DNA of 64,000 bases from CAZPQK01 sp964588695 (GTDB lineage: Bacteria; Krumholzibacteriota; Krumholzibacteriia; WVZY01; JAKEHA01). Under the pieces are notes generated by a model. It saw only the letters and a program-made list of their open reading frames with translations, was not told the DNA's origin and searched no databases. The DNA lies in NCBI GenBank assembly GCA_964588695.1, contig CAZPQK010000003.1:186001-250000 (forward strand), in the 5' to 3' direction. This document shows, piece by piece, positions 25,021 through 33,479 of the stretch. Position 1 is the first letter of the stretch; every line of letters starts with the position of its first letter. The position numbers were made by a program, and so were the translations under genes.

Positions 25021-28000
25021 ATGCGAATTCGTTCCTTCCTGTTTGCTCGATTGCTAGCGGTGGCCGCAGTCACGCTGCTTACGGTACCGACCTACGCCGA
25101 ACCACCAAGCCCGCCACCCTACTACGCCATTAAAAATGTGCGCGTCGTTACTGGCACCGGATCAAAAATCGATAACGCAACCGTGTTGCTAGCCGATGGT
25201 CTCATCGAAGCTGTGGGAAAAAACGTCAAAGTTCCCGCCGACGCGTGGGTGATTGACGGAGAGGGCATGACGGTTTACCCAGGGTTGATAGATGCCATGT
25301 CGACGTTGGGGCAGAAAAAGAAAGAGCGGGGCGAGGGGCAATCGTCGCGCGAACGTCCCGAGATTAATGGGCCGGAAGATCGGCCGGAAACCACGCCGTG
25401 GGTGAGTGCAGTGGAGGTGCTGGGTGACGACGGCAAAGTTGCGAAGTGGCGCAAAGGTGGCTTCACCGCCACAGTTACCACCCCGGAGGACGGAATCTTT
25501 GCAGGCCAGGCCGCGATGATCAACCTGGTCGATAACCCCGACCGGCAAGCGGTACTGATGACGCCAACGGCTCATCGGTTGAACTTCCGTGGTTCGGGAG
25601 GTTTCCGAACCTTCCCTGGTTCGTTAATGGGGTCGCTCGCTTACATCAAGCAGACGCTTTCCGACGTCGATCATTACGCGCAAGTGAAAGCGGCATACGC
25701 CAAGGATCCGCGCGGCCGGAATCGTCCCGAGTACGATCGAACCCTTGAGCCGCTGGAAGCAGCATTCGCGGCACGTACACCGATGCTGATGCCAGCCAAT
25801 CTGGGCCGGGAAATTGATCGCGCGTTGGCGCTGCAAAAAGAGTTTGGCTTTGCCGGTATCATCTATGGTGGCCAGGGTGCGTATGCGCGCGCCGACGAAC
25901 TGGCCAAAGCAAAGGTGCCGGTGCTGGTTAACTTGAATTGGCCGAAGGCAGAAAAGAACCGCGACCCCGAAGCCGACACGCCCTTTCGCACTTTGTATCA
26001 CCGCAAACTTGCCCCCACTTCGCCGGCCGCGCTGCAGCAGTCGGGGGTTCCTTTTGCGTTTTATTCGGGCGGGCTTGCTTCGACCGCAGAGATTTTTGAA
26101 AAGGTTCGTGGGGCTGTCGACGCCGGGCTCAGCAACGATGCCGCCCTGGCTGCGCTTACGCGAAACCCGGCGACGATAATGGGTGTGGGCGATCGGTTGG
26201 GAACGGTGGAGAAGGGGAAGATTGCCAACCTGGTGATAGCAAGCGACTGGCCGTGGTCCGAAGACACAGAAGTGTTAGCCGTGTTTGTCGACGGCCGCAA
26301 GTATCAGGAGCGCAAGGACGATGAGGAGTTTGAGACTCCGGCCGCAGACGTTAGTGGTACCTGGGCGTTGTCAATGACCACGCCAGGAGGAAACCGCGAT
26401 ATGACCGCCGAGTTAAACATGGACGACGACGGCAAAGTGAAGGGAACGATCGCCTCCGATCAAGGCGAGTATCCGATGGACGACGCTCGCATGAGCGGCG
26501 ATCAACTCCGGTTTAAAACCACCCGGGAGTTTAACGGTCGTTCGGTCACGGGGTCGTGGACGCTTACAGTTAACGGCGAAAGCCTTAGCGGCACCATGAG
26601 CGCCGGTCCCATGCAGATGGACATTTCCGGAGATCGGACCGGCAAGAACCCGGATACCAACGAAGAAACCGACAATGACAAGTCCGGCGGCGACGACGTC
26701 ACGATTGCAGAGCTGCAAGCCGCGATGAATACCTACCACGGTATGGCTCGACCGATGGGTACATTTGCAATCACCAACGCCCAGGTGTGGACGTTGGCTG
26801 GAGAGGTCATCGACGGTGGAACGGTGATCGTAGCCGATGGAAAGATCAAGGCGGTTGGCAAGAACCTCTCCGTGCCCAAACGGGCAGAGGTGATCGACGC
26901 CAATGGCGGAGCGCTGATCCCAGGGATAATTGATTGTCACTCGCACATCGCAATCGAAGGCGGGGTCAACGAAGGCACGCTCAACGTTACGGCGATGGCC
27001 GCTGTTGGCGACGTGGTTAACCCGGACGACATTGGTATTTACCGCGCGGTTGCTGGCGGCGTGACGTCCGCGAACCTGCTTCACGGTAGTGCCAACCCAA
27101 TCGGTGGGCAGAACCAGGTAGTAAAACTTCGTTGGGGAACTGACGCCGAAGGGATGAAGTTTAAGGGCGCGCCGCAAGGAATCAAATTCGCCCTGGGCGA
27201 AAACCCCAAGCGATCTAACTTTCGATCCAGCTCGATCCCGCAGCGGTATCCGCAAACACGCATGGGGGTTATGGATGTGATTCGTCAGGCGTTCACCGAC
27301 GCCGAAACGTATCGCCGTGAGTGGAACGATTACAAGAAGGGCGCGCGCAACGGGATTAAGCCGTCGCTGCCCCGACGCGACTTAAAAATGGATGCGCTGG
27401 TGGAGATTCTCGAAGGCAAGCGACTGGTGCATTCCCACTGTTACCGCGCAGACGAGATCCTGCAGTTAATGCGACTAGCCGAAGACTTCGGTTTTCGCGT
27501 AGCGACATTGCAGCACGTTCTCGAAGGATACAAGATTGCCGACGAGATTGCAGCGCACGGCGCCGGAGCGTCGACCTTTTCCGACTGGTGGGGTTACAAG
27601 GTTGAAGCTTACGACGCGATTCCACACAACTCGGCCCTAATGGCCGAGCGCGGAGTCGTAGTGACAATAAACTCCGACAGCGGAGAAGAGATGCGCCACT
27701 TGAACCAGGAAGCTGCCAAAGCGGTCAAGTGGGGTGGCATGAGCGAAATCGAAGCGCTCAAGCTGGTCACACTCAACGCGGCGATTCAATTGGGTATCGA
27801 TGATCGGGTCGGCTCCATCGAAGTTGGCAAAGATGCCGACTTCGTTCTGTACGATGGACACCCGTTGTCGATGCGATCGGTCGTGCAGAAGACTTTTATC
27901 GACGGAAACATTTATTTTGACCTGGACCTGGATGCGAAACGACAAGCTACGGTCGTGGCGCTAAAGGACAGACTCACGAACAAAGGCGCAGAAAAGGGCG

Positions 28001-28101
28001 ACGGCGAAACCAAAGTGGGACTAACGCGCGACCGGGTGTCGGCGCCGTCTCCGGTGGTTCGATGGGCCGACGAGCGCTATAGCTGCCGGGAGGTACACTA
28101 A
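25021..28101 (+). CDS. Exported double amidohydrolase, first copy degenerate
   Basis: A 1026-residue exported protein: signal peptide (1-26), then an amidohydrolase-like domain (about 30-440). A lipocalin-like beta domain follows (about 445-545, starting DVSGTWALSMTTPGG), and a second amidohydrolase domain fills about 575-1000. The second copy has the metal motif IPGIIDCHSHIAIEGG, a VHSHCYRAD segment, TLQHVLEGYK and VTINSDSGEE, so it can be active. In the first copy the matching site reads YPGLIDAMSTLG with no HxH, so it has lost its metal centre. Such exported enzymes probably hydrolyse peptides or cyclic amides in the periplasm; the substrate is unknown. The stop overlaps the next start (TAATG). 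Confidence 0.92.
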   Translation: MRIRSFLFARLLAVAAVTLLTVPTYAEPPSPPPYYAIKNVRVVTGTGSKIDNATVLLADGLIEAVGKNVKVPADAWVIDGEGMTVYPGLIDAMSTLGQKKKERGEGQSSRERPEINGPEDRPETTPWVSAVEVLGDDGKVAKWRKGGFTATVTTPEDGIFAGQAAMINLVDNPDRQAVLMTPTAHRLNFRGSGGFRTFPGSLMGSLAYIKQTLSDVDHYAQVKAAYAKDPRGRNRPEYDRTLEPLEAAFAARTPMLMPANLGREIDRALALQKEFGFAGIIYGGQGAYARADELAKAKVPVLVNLNWPKAEKNRDPEADTPFRTLYHRKLAPTSPAALQQSGVPFAFYSGGLASTAEIFEKVRGAVDAGLSNDAALAALTRNPATIMGVGDRLGTVEKGKIANLVIASDWPWSEDTEVLAVFVDGRKYQERKDDEEFETPAADVSGTWALSMTTPGGNRDMTAELNMDDDGKVKGTIASDQGEYPMDDARMSGDQLRFKTTREFNGRSVTGSWTLTVNGESLSGTMSAGPMQMDISGDRTGKNPDTNEETDNDKSGGDDVTIAELQAAMNTYHGMARPMGTFAITNAQVWTLAGEVIDGGTVIVADGKIKAVGKNLSVPKRAEVIDANGGALIPGIIDCHSHIAIEGGVNEGTLNVTAMAAVGDVVNPDDIGIYRAVAGGVTSANLLHGSANPIGGQNQVVKLRWGTDAEGMKFKGAPQGIKFALGENPKRSNFRSSSIPQRYPQTRMGVMDVIRQAFTDAETYRREWNDYKKGARNGIKPSLPRRDLKMDALVEILEGKRLVHSHCYRADEILQLMRLAEDFGFRVATLQHVLEGYKIADEIAAHGAGASTFSDWWGYKVEAYDAIPHNSALMAERGVVVTINSDSGEEMRHLNQEAAKAVKWGGMSEIEALKLVTLNAAIQLGIDDRVGSIEVGKDADFVLYDGHPLSMRSVVQKTFIDGNIYFDLDLDAKRQATVVALKDRLTNKGAEKGDGETKVGLTRDRVSAPSPVVRWADERYSCREVH

Positions 28102-29450
28102 TGAACCGGACGATTGTTGTTCTATCATTGTTGGCCACCGCTCTGACGTTCGCCGCCAACGGTAGTGCGCAAACCCTGGTCGTCGAGAATGGAACGATTC
28201 ATTCGATGTCCACCGAACCCGTGCGCGGCACAGTCGTAGTGACCGACGGTGTGATCACCGCGGTTGGTCCGGATGTGGAGGCACCGATGAGCGCACAGCG
28301 CATCGACGCCACTGGATTGCATGTGTATCCCGGCATTTTTGACGCGTTGGGCCAACTCGGACTCACCGAAGTTGGTGCCGTGGCCTCAACCAACGACATG
28401 GCCGAGATGGGGATGTACAACGCTCACTTGATGGCGGCGACTGCGATTCATCCGGCGAGCGAGTTGATTCCGGTAGCTCGCGAGAACGGAATTACTCACG
28501 CCATTGTTGCGCCGCGCGCCGGAAGAAACGGCGTCATCTTGGGCCAGGCAGCGTTGATTAATCTCGACGGGTGGACCGTCGAAGAAATGGCGATCGACAT
28601 GTCGGTGGCTATGGTTATCAACTGGCCGGAAATTGTTACGCGGCGCTGGGATTGGACAACGTTCTCGATGAAAGAGACTGCGTTTGAAGATGCCAAGGAA
28701 AAGGCAGATGAACAGGTCGGCGAGCTGCGCGACTGGATTGACGCTGCCCGGCACTACCAGATGGCCACAACGGCGCGAACGTCGCGTGCGGTTCGCGACC
28801 AGAAGTTGGCCGCGTTGTCGGCTTGCCTCAATGACGGTAAACTCGTGATTGTGCAAGCTAACGCAAAGCGCGACATAGAAGCAGCGATGAAGTTTGCCGA
28901 GGCCGAAGGGTTGCGCTTGATTATCGCCGGCGGTCGTGACGCCTGGCAGTTGAAGGAAGAACTGGCGACCAGCAACGTCTCGGTGATCTTGCGCCGTACT
29001 CAGGACACGCCGAAAGAGCAAGACGACGAGTACGACAAACCGTTCACTGCGCCCATGGAACTACACGCCGCCGGTGTGAAGATCGCGTTTGGTTCCGGAA
29101 CGGGAGGCGGTTACAGCGGCGCGCATTCGGCGCGCAACCTTCCCTACGAGGCGGCGACGGCAGTGGCCTACGGATTGTCGAGCGAAGATGCGATGCGCGC
29201 ATTAACGCTGTGGCCAGCAGAAATGTTCGGTGTGAGCGAAGCGCTGGGCAGTATCGATGTCGGGAAGACCGCGAACCTTATGATTACAGATGGCGACCCG
29301 TTGGAGATAACCACCCAGGTGCGACATCTGGTAATAGCGGGCGCCGAGGTCTCCACCGATAACCGCCATCGCGACTTGTACGAAAAGTATCGCGGGCGTC
29401 CGCACAAGCTCGACAAGCCGGCGGGAGCGGGAACAGCGGCCAGCCAATAG
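28101..29450 (+). CDS. Exported amidohydrolase-like protein lacking the HxH metal site
   Basis: A 449-residue exported protein: signal peptide (1-23) and one amidohydrolase-type beta-barrel. The position of the metal-binding HxH reads YPGIFDALGQLG, as in the degenerate half of the preceding gene, and the late catalytic Asp is replaced (VKIAFGSGTGGGYSGAHS). The C-terminal barrel closure GKTANLMITDGDPLE is kept. It is probably a non-catalytic partner of the upstream enzyme, with which it overlaps by one base. A terminator follows. Confidence 0.9.
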   Translation: MNRTIVVLSLLATALTFAANGSAQTLVVENGTIHSMSTEPVRGTVVVTDGVITAVGPDVEAPMSAQRIDATGLHVYPGIFDALGQLGLTEVGAVASTNDMAEMGMYNAHLMAATAIHPASELIPVARENGITHAIVAPRAGRNGVILGQAALINLDGWTVEEMAIDMSVAMVINWPEIVTRRWDWTTFSMKETAFEDAKEKADEQVGELRDWIDAARHYQMATTARTSRAVRDQKLAALSACLNDGKLVIVQANAKRDIEAAMKFAEAEGLRLIIAGGRDAWQLKEELATSNVSVILRRTQDTPKEQDDEYDKPFTAPMELHAAGVKIAFGSGTGGGYSGAHSARNLPYEAATAVAYGLSSEDAMRALTLWPAEMFGVSEALGSIDVGKTANLMITDGDPLEITTQVRHLVIAGAEVSTDNRHRDLYEKYRGRPHKLDKPAGAGTAASQ

Positions 29451-29487
29451 CTTCTCCGATGTCCCCACGCGAGTCTCCGTGGCGAAG

Positions 29488-29517
29488 CCCGGGTCCTGAA
29501 ATAGGGTCCGGGTTTTT
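29488..29517 (+). terminator. Intrinsic terminator after the amidohydrolase operon
   Basis: CCCGGGTCCT pairs with AGGGTCCGGG (two GT pairs) around GAAAT, then TTTTT. Confidence 0.85.
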
Positions 29518-29535
29518 CCTGTGCGGGCCTTATAT

Positions 29536-29564
29536 TTGACAATATACAATATACTATTTATACT
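29536..29564 (+). promoter_or_regulatory. Strong promoter of the ferritin-like gene with overlapping palindrome
   Basis: Perfect TTGACA (29536-29541), 17-bp spacer, TATACT (29559-29564). The -35 lies inside TATATT-TGAC-AATATA (29531-29546), an inverted repeat suited to a metal or peroxide repressor. The spacer itself is nearly all A/T. Confidence 0.75.
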
Positions 29565-29600
29565 AGAAGTAGTTATAAACACATCATTTAAGGAGATCCC

Positions 29601-30056
29601 ATGTCAACGAACGCTGAGGTAATTGACGGCCTGACCAGGGCCTACTGGATGGAAATTGAGACGGTTCAGAACTACATCGCGAACTCGGTCAACCTCGACG
29701 GGGTGCGGGCAGAGGAAATCAAGTCCTCGCTAGCTGCCGATGTGGCTGAGGAGCTGACCCACGCGCAACGGTTTGCCGAGCGAATCAAAGAACTCGACGG
29801 CAAAGTCCCGGGCTCGATGGACTTTCGCGCCGAGCAGGCATCCCTACAACCGCCAGCGAAGACCACAGACGTGGTTAGCGTCATCAAAGGTGTCATCGCG
29901 GCCGAAGAAGGGGCGATTCAGCATTACAAGAAGCTCATCAAGCTTGCCGAAGCGACCGACGACTATGTTACCGCAGACTTCGTTACCACCGTGCTTGCCG
30001 ACGAAGAAAAGCATCGTCGACAATTTTTAGGTTACCTGAAAGAATACCAGGACTAG
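29601..30056 (+). CDS. Ferritin-like di-iron protein (bacterioferritin/Dps-like)
   Basis: A 151-residue four-helix ferritin-like protein. Di-iron ligands can be placed: Glu18/Glu20 in the first helix, Glu51 and His54 in EELTHAQRF, Glu102/Glu103 in the third helix and Glu135/His138 in ADEEKHRRQFLGYL. Relatives store iron or consume peroxide using ferrous iron in the cytoplasm. AAGGAG precedes the ATG. The strong promoter with an overlapping palindrome suggests iron or peroxide control. Single-gene unit. Confidence 0.9.
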   Translation: MSTNAEVIDGLTRAYWMEIETVQNYIANSVNLDGVRAEEIKSSLAADVAEELTHAQRFAERIKELDGKVPGSMDFRAEQASLQPPAKTTDVVSVIKGVIAAEEGAIQHYKKLIKLAEATDDYVTADFVTTVLADEEKHRRQFLGYLKEYQD

Positions 30057-30069
30057 TTGGCGATAACAG

Positions 30070-30092
30070 GAACCCGGCCTCGCGCCGGGTTC
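30070..30092 (+). terminator. Hairpin after the ferritin-like gene, possible weak terminator
   Basis: Perfect 9-bp stem GAACCCGGC / GCCGGGTTC with CTCGC loop, but no real T-run behind it; it lies 13 bp after the stop. Confidence 0.55.
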
Positions 30093-30116
30093 GTCGTTTA
30101 GCAGAGAGGCGTGGAA

Positions 30117-30488
30117 ATGAAACTTGGTGCGTTTTCGGTGAGCCTGGCCGTGAAAGACATAGAAGCCTCAAAGTCGTTTTACCAGAAGCTTGGGTTTACC
30201 ACTATGGGCGGGGATATTTCGCAGGGTTGGCTGATCCTTCGCAACGAAGAAAAAGTCATCGGTTTGTTTCAGGGAATGTTTGAAAAGAACACACTGACCT
30301 TCAACCCGGGATGGAATCAAAGTGCGGAGGCGGTTGACGGTGCTACGGACATTCGTGAGTTGCAAAAGGAACTAAGGGAACAAGGAGTGGAGTTCGTTAT
30401 GGAAGCGGACGAAAACACAACCGGGCCGGCAAGTTTCGTTGTTACCGATCCAGACGGAAACCCAATTCTTTTCGACCAGCACGTTTAG
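30117..30488 (+). CDS. VOC-superfamily (glyoxalase/bleomycin resistance-like) protein
   Basis: A 123-residue single VOC repeat set: FSVSLAVKDIEASKSFYQKLGF at the start, a GWLILRNEEKVIGLF strand and the typical ending FVVTDPDGNPILFDQHV. These metal-dependent proteins include glyoxalases, dioxygenases and drug-binding proteins; this one cannot be assigned further. The ATG at 30117 follows AGAGAGG; a GTG two codons earlier is possible. Confidence 0.9.
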   Translation: MKLGAFSVSLAVKDIEASKSFYQKLGFTTMGGDISQGWLILRNEEKVIGLFQGMFEKNTLTFNPGWNQSAEAVDGATDIRELQKELREQGVEFVMEADENTTGPASFVVTDPDGNPILFDQHV

Positions 30489-30530
30489 TTTGTCGTTGCG
30501 CAAACGTCACGACAACGAAGGGAGCAGTCG

Positions 30531-30968
30531 ATGAGCACCAGCAGGCAACCCCATCCCGGATGGGGTTGGTTCATGATTGCGCTTGGATGTTACCCAATCC
30601 TGATAGCGTTTGGTGTGGTATCTGCCGAGATGCTTGCTCCGCCATGGGTGGTTGCGGCGGCAGGTCTCGCGTTTGTGATTGGAGGTATCATGTTGTTGAT
30701 GCGGGGAGATAGTCCAATGAATTCTCTGCTTGCCGGACTACTTTGCGCAGTGTTTGGTGGGTTAGGGCTGTGGGCGGCCTTCCTGGCGCCGAGTGAGTTG
30801 TTCTCGACCGGATCGCTGGACGATCCTTTCGAACCGGGAGTGGGATTGTTGTCCCAAGAACGAAACGTCAGGTTGGGCCGGTGGATGTTTGGCCTGGGAA
30901 CCTTGATTACCATACCGCTGGCGGCGGTGGCGTTCCGGGACTTCGCCCGCAAGATACAGGGCCGCTAG
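30531..30968 (+). CDS. Four-helix integral membrane protein, unknown function
   Basis: A 145-residue membrane protein with predicted helices near 12-32, 39-58, 64-86 and 116-134, and a short acidic loop (SLDDPFEPG). No family recognised. GAAGGGAG precedes the ATG. It follows the VOC gene by 42 bp and may share its mRNA. Its stop overlaps the convergent metallopeptidase stop in a CTAG. Confidence 0.75.
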   Translation: MSTSRQPHPGWGWFMIALGCYPILIAFGVVSAEMLAPPWVVAAAGLAFVIGGIMLLMRGDSPMNSLLAGLLCAVFGGLGLWAAFLAPSELFSTGSLDDPFEPGVGLLSQERNVRLGRWMFGLGTLITIPLAAVAFRDFARKIQGR

Positions 30969-31831
30969 TTGATATCGTCGGGCGCGCAAACGTTCTGATA
31001 TTTAAGCGGAGACTGCGTTCGATAGTACCGAGCTTTGCTCTCTGCATCGGCGATATCGTTGTAGGCGGACGCCAGCCATGCCTTCCAGTCCCCGGTAAGT
31101 TCCGTGAAAGATTTTCCAAATACAAGCTGGTAGTGTTCGTCGGTCCCAGCACCTTCAAGCGCGGCCAGTTCAACCACATGATCTGCGCCAAACGTCGTAC
31201 CCAAGTACTCAAAAAACGATGAACGCAACGTGTAAGCCTGGGCTTTACACTTCATGTTTAAGTCACTGTGTCGTTCGCGCAACACCGCCAGCGGAATCTC
31301 TTCGTTGCTTGCGAACCATTGCCCCGCAGCAATAACGGTGGGGGTTTCGAACCAAGGAAACCCGCCAAGAGACGAGTCCACGCTCAACGCCACAAACTCG
31401 GCGAACCCCTCTTCTAAGAACCAATCCATCCTGGCGTCACGACGGAATCGAAATGCGTGTACCATCTCGTGCGCCATTGCGTTGAAGTGGTTTTTGTCGT
31501 CGGGCGTGTACTTGTATAGGTGCACGCGCCCCAGGCCGTCGACGCGAGGATACCCCCAGCTTCCGTCGGGTTGCTGCGCGTTGCCGTTGAGCAAGATGCG
31601 GATTCGCGCGTCGGGATGGTGACCGAGCATATCGGCGATTGCCTGATACCACCGTTCGCCCTGTTCCTTGGCGTAGGCCAGGCCTTCCTCGCCGATGGCG
31701 CCGTCTTCGTATTCAAAGATGAGGTGTTCGGTGCGAACTTCGTGGCGCTCGGCGTGGGCAGGAATCGCCGCAAGCAGCAAGGATGCGACTAAAACATAAA
31801 CGGAACCGCGAAAAAGATGGATTGTTGTCAT
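30965..31831 (-). CDS. Exported zinc metallopeptidase (gluzincin, HEMVH)
   Basis: A 288-residue exported protein: signal peptide (1-27, ending AHA), then a gluzincin-type domain. The zinc site is AHEMVHAF (His121, Glu122, His125) and the third ligand is Glu141 in EEGFAEFVAL, 16 residues further on, as in M1/M61-like or DUF2268-type peptidases. It has a partly hydrophilic C-terminal part with two Cys (MKCKAQ, QNVCAP). It probably cleaves peptides in the periplasm or outside the cell. The gene is followed convergently by a membrane protein gene and preceded by the aminotransferase. Confidence 0.85.
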   Translation of the reverse strand: MTTIHLFRGSVYVLVASLLLAAIPAHAERHEVRTEHLIFEYEDGAIGEEGLAYAKEQGERWYQAIADMLGHHPDARIRILLNGNAQQPDGSWGYPRVDGLGRVHLYKYTPDDKNHFNAMAHEMVHAFRFRRDARMDWFLEEGFAEFVALSVDSSLGGFPWFETPTVIAAGQWFASNEEIPLAVLRERHSDLNMKCKAQAYTLRSSFFEYLGTTFGADHVVELAALEGAGTDEHYQLVFGKSFTELTGDWKAWLASAYNDIADAESKARYYRTQSPLKYQNVCAPDDIN

Positions 31832-31837
31832 TGGGTG

Positions 31838-32671
31838 CTACCAACTGTTTGAGTTTCGGTACTCGTCGAGAAGTCGAATTAGGGTTTGGGTGTTTGCGCC
31901 GACAGCGCCGGTTCCAACCGGCTTATTGTCGATGGTCACGACTGGCATGACCCCTTTGGTGGTGCCGCATAGAAACGCCTCGGTGGCTTCGGTCAGTTCG
32001 GCCGTGGCCACATCGCGAGTCTCAATCGGAAAAACGCCGTCCGCGAGTTCCAGCACGACCCTCCGGGTGATACCCAGCAAAACATCGTTGTCGGCGGTGA
32101 CCAACGTGTCGCCTCTAAACAAAAAGAAATTGTTTCGCGTCAACTCCAGTACCTTGCCGTCCGCACAATAAAGAATGTCATGCGCGCCGTGCTCCCGGGC
32201 GATCGGCGCCATAAGGATCGCGTTCAAATACCCCGTGGTCTTTACCCGGGGGACATCGCGCAGGTATTCGGTGCTGATGATCTTTACACCGCTGGTCCAA
32301 TGGGTATTCGGATAATTCGGAAGATTTTCGACGGAAATGATCAAATTGGGGGACGTTATCGTCATGCTGTCGGGACTGTTTCCGCCGGTGATGACCAGTC
32401 GAACCCCTGCGTCGTCGACTTCGCTCCGGGCGAGCAGGTCGGCGATGGTTTCTTCCATTTGGTGATCGCTCAACGGAAGTTTAAGTGACAGGGCCTCAGC
32501 GGAGTTGCGAAATCGGCTGAGGTGATCGGACAGACGGAACGGTCGACCCCGAATGACACGAAGGAAATCGAACGCAGCGTATGAGCGCAACAAACCTAAA
32601 TCGGTCACGTGTACGCTGGCGTCAGCAATGGGTAGAATCTTGCCCGAGCAATAGCAGTAGTACGAACTCAT
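31838..32671 (-). CDS. Class IV PLP aminotransferase (branched-chain/D-amino-acid/ADC lyase-like)
   Basis: A 277-residue fold-type IV PLP enzyme. Lys144 in VPRVKTTGYLNAIL is the PLP lysine. Arg54 in HLSRFRNSAEAL, the glutamate in ELTRNNFFLF and the GITRRVVLELA phosphate loop are all typical. The group contains branched-chain aminotransferase, D-alanine aminotransferase and aminodeoxychorismate lyase; length and KTTGYLNAIL favour the first two. The ATG at 32671 lies 6 bp behind a minus-strand TACAAT and has no ribosome site. It ends 7 bp before the metallopeptidase gene. Confidence 0.92.
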   Translation of the reverse strand: MSSYYCYCSGKILPIADASVHVTDLGLLRSYAAFDFLRVIRGRPFRLSDHLSRFRNSAEALSLKLPLSDHQMEETIADLLARSEVDDAGVRLVITGGNSPDSMTITSPNLIISVENLPNYPNTHWTSGVKIISTEYLRDVPRVKTTGYLNAILMAPIAREHGAHDILYCADGKVLELTRNNFFLFRGDTLVTADNDVLLGITRRVVLELADGVFPIETRDVATAELTEATEAFLCGTTKGVMPVVTIDNKPVGTGAVGANTQTLIRLLDEYRNSNSW

Positions 32672-32677
32672 GTGCCG

Positions 32678-32683
32678 ATTGTA
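32678..32683 (-). promoter_or_regulatory. -10 box for a leaderless mRNA (TACAAT, minus strand)
   Basis: Six bases separate TACAAT from the ATG at 32671. Confidence 0.55.
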
Positions 32684-32789
32684 AACCTTGTGGACACCTC
32701 GACGCAAAAACAACCCGCGTCGCAACCTTTTCAGTTACACTTCGTATCACCAGGTAACCTCCCTTATCCCACAAAGAATTGAGGAACCC

Positions 32790-33479
32790 ATGGATCACCC
32801 TGCCATTGCCGTGAAGGACTTGACTCGCTCTTTGCCGTTGGGCAGCGAGACTGTACACATATTACGTGGCATGTCGTTCACCATCGAACGCGGCGAATGG
32901 GTAGCAGTGACTGGGCCATCGGGTGCAGGTAAGTCAACACTGTTGGGAATTCTCTCCGGGTTGGACAACCCCACCGGGGGAACCATCGCGATTGACGGCA
33001 TCGATATTACGTCGATGGGCGAGAACCGGCTGGCGAAACTGCGAAACGAAAAAGTGGGAATTGTCTTTCAGTCGTTTAATCTGATACCAACGCTCACCGC
33101 GCAAGAGAACGTGGCCGCGCCGCTATATGTGTCTAGCGATCGGCGCAACGCCACCCAACGCGCCAAGGAAGTGTTGGAGCGAGTCGGCTTGGGAAGCCGA
33201 ATGCGCCATCGCCCGCATCAGTTGTCGGGCGGCGAGCAGCAACGGGTTGCCGTGGCCCGGGCTCTCGTTACTCGTCCACCTGTTCTGGTAGCCGACGAAC
33301 CCACCGGAAATCTCGACTCCAAGACTAGCGCACAAATTCTGGACCTGTTTGCCGAACTTCACCGCGACCTGGGAATTACGCTGGTCGTAGTAACACACGA
33401 CCCGACCGTCGCCAAGCGTGCTCAACGCGTGCTGCATATTGTCGACGGAGTATTGGCCGAACCCACTGCTTCCGCATGA
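32790..33479 (+). CDS. ABC transporter ATP-binding protein (MacB/LolD-like)
   Basis: A 229-residue ATPase of the MacB/LolD/FtsE group. Walker A is GPSGAGKSTLL, the signature LSGGEQQRVAVARAL, Walker B VLVADEPTGNLD, and the Q-loop VFQSFNLIPTLTA. The ATG at 32790 has GAGGA upstream; earlier in-frame starts lack a site. It drives the FtsX-type permease encoded next, overlapping by ATGA. Such mechanotransmission systems move lipoproteins, peptides or signals across the envelope. Confidence 0.97.
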   Translation: MDHPAIAVKDLTRSLPLGSETVHILRGMSFTIERGEWVAVTGPSGAGKSTLLGILSGLDNPTGGTIAIDGIDITSMGENRLAKLRNEKVGIVFQSFNLIPTLTAQENVAAPLYVSSDRRNATQRAKEVLERVGLGSRMRHRPHQLSGGEQQRVAVARALVTRPPVLVADEPTGNLDSKTSAQILDLFAELHRDLGITLVVVTHDPTVAKRAQRVLHIVDGVLAEPTASA

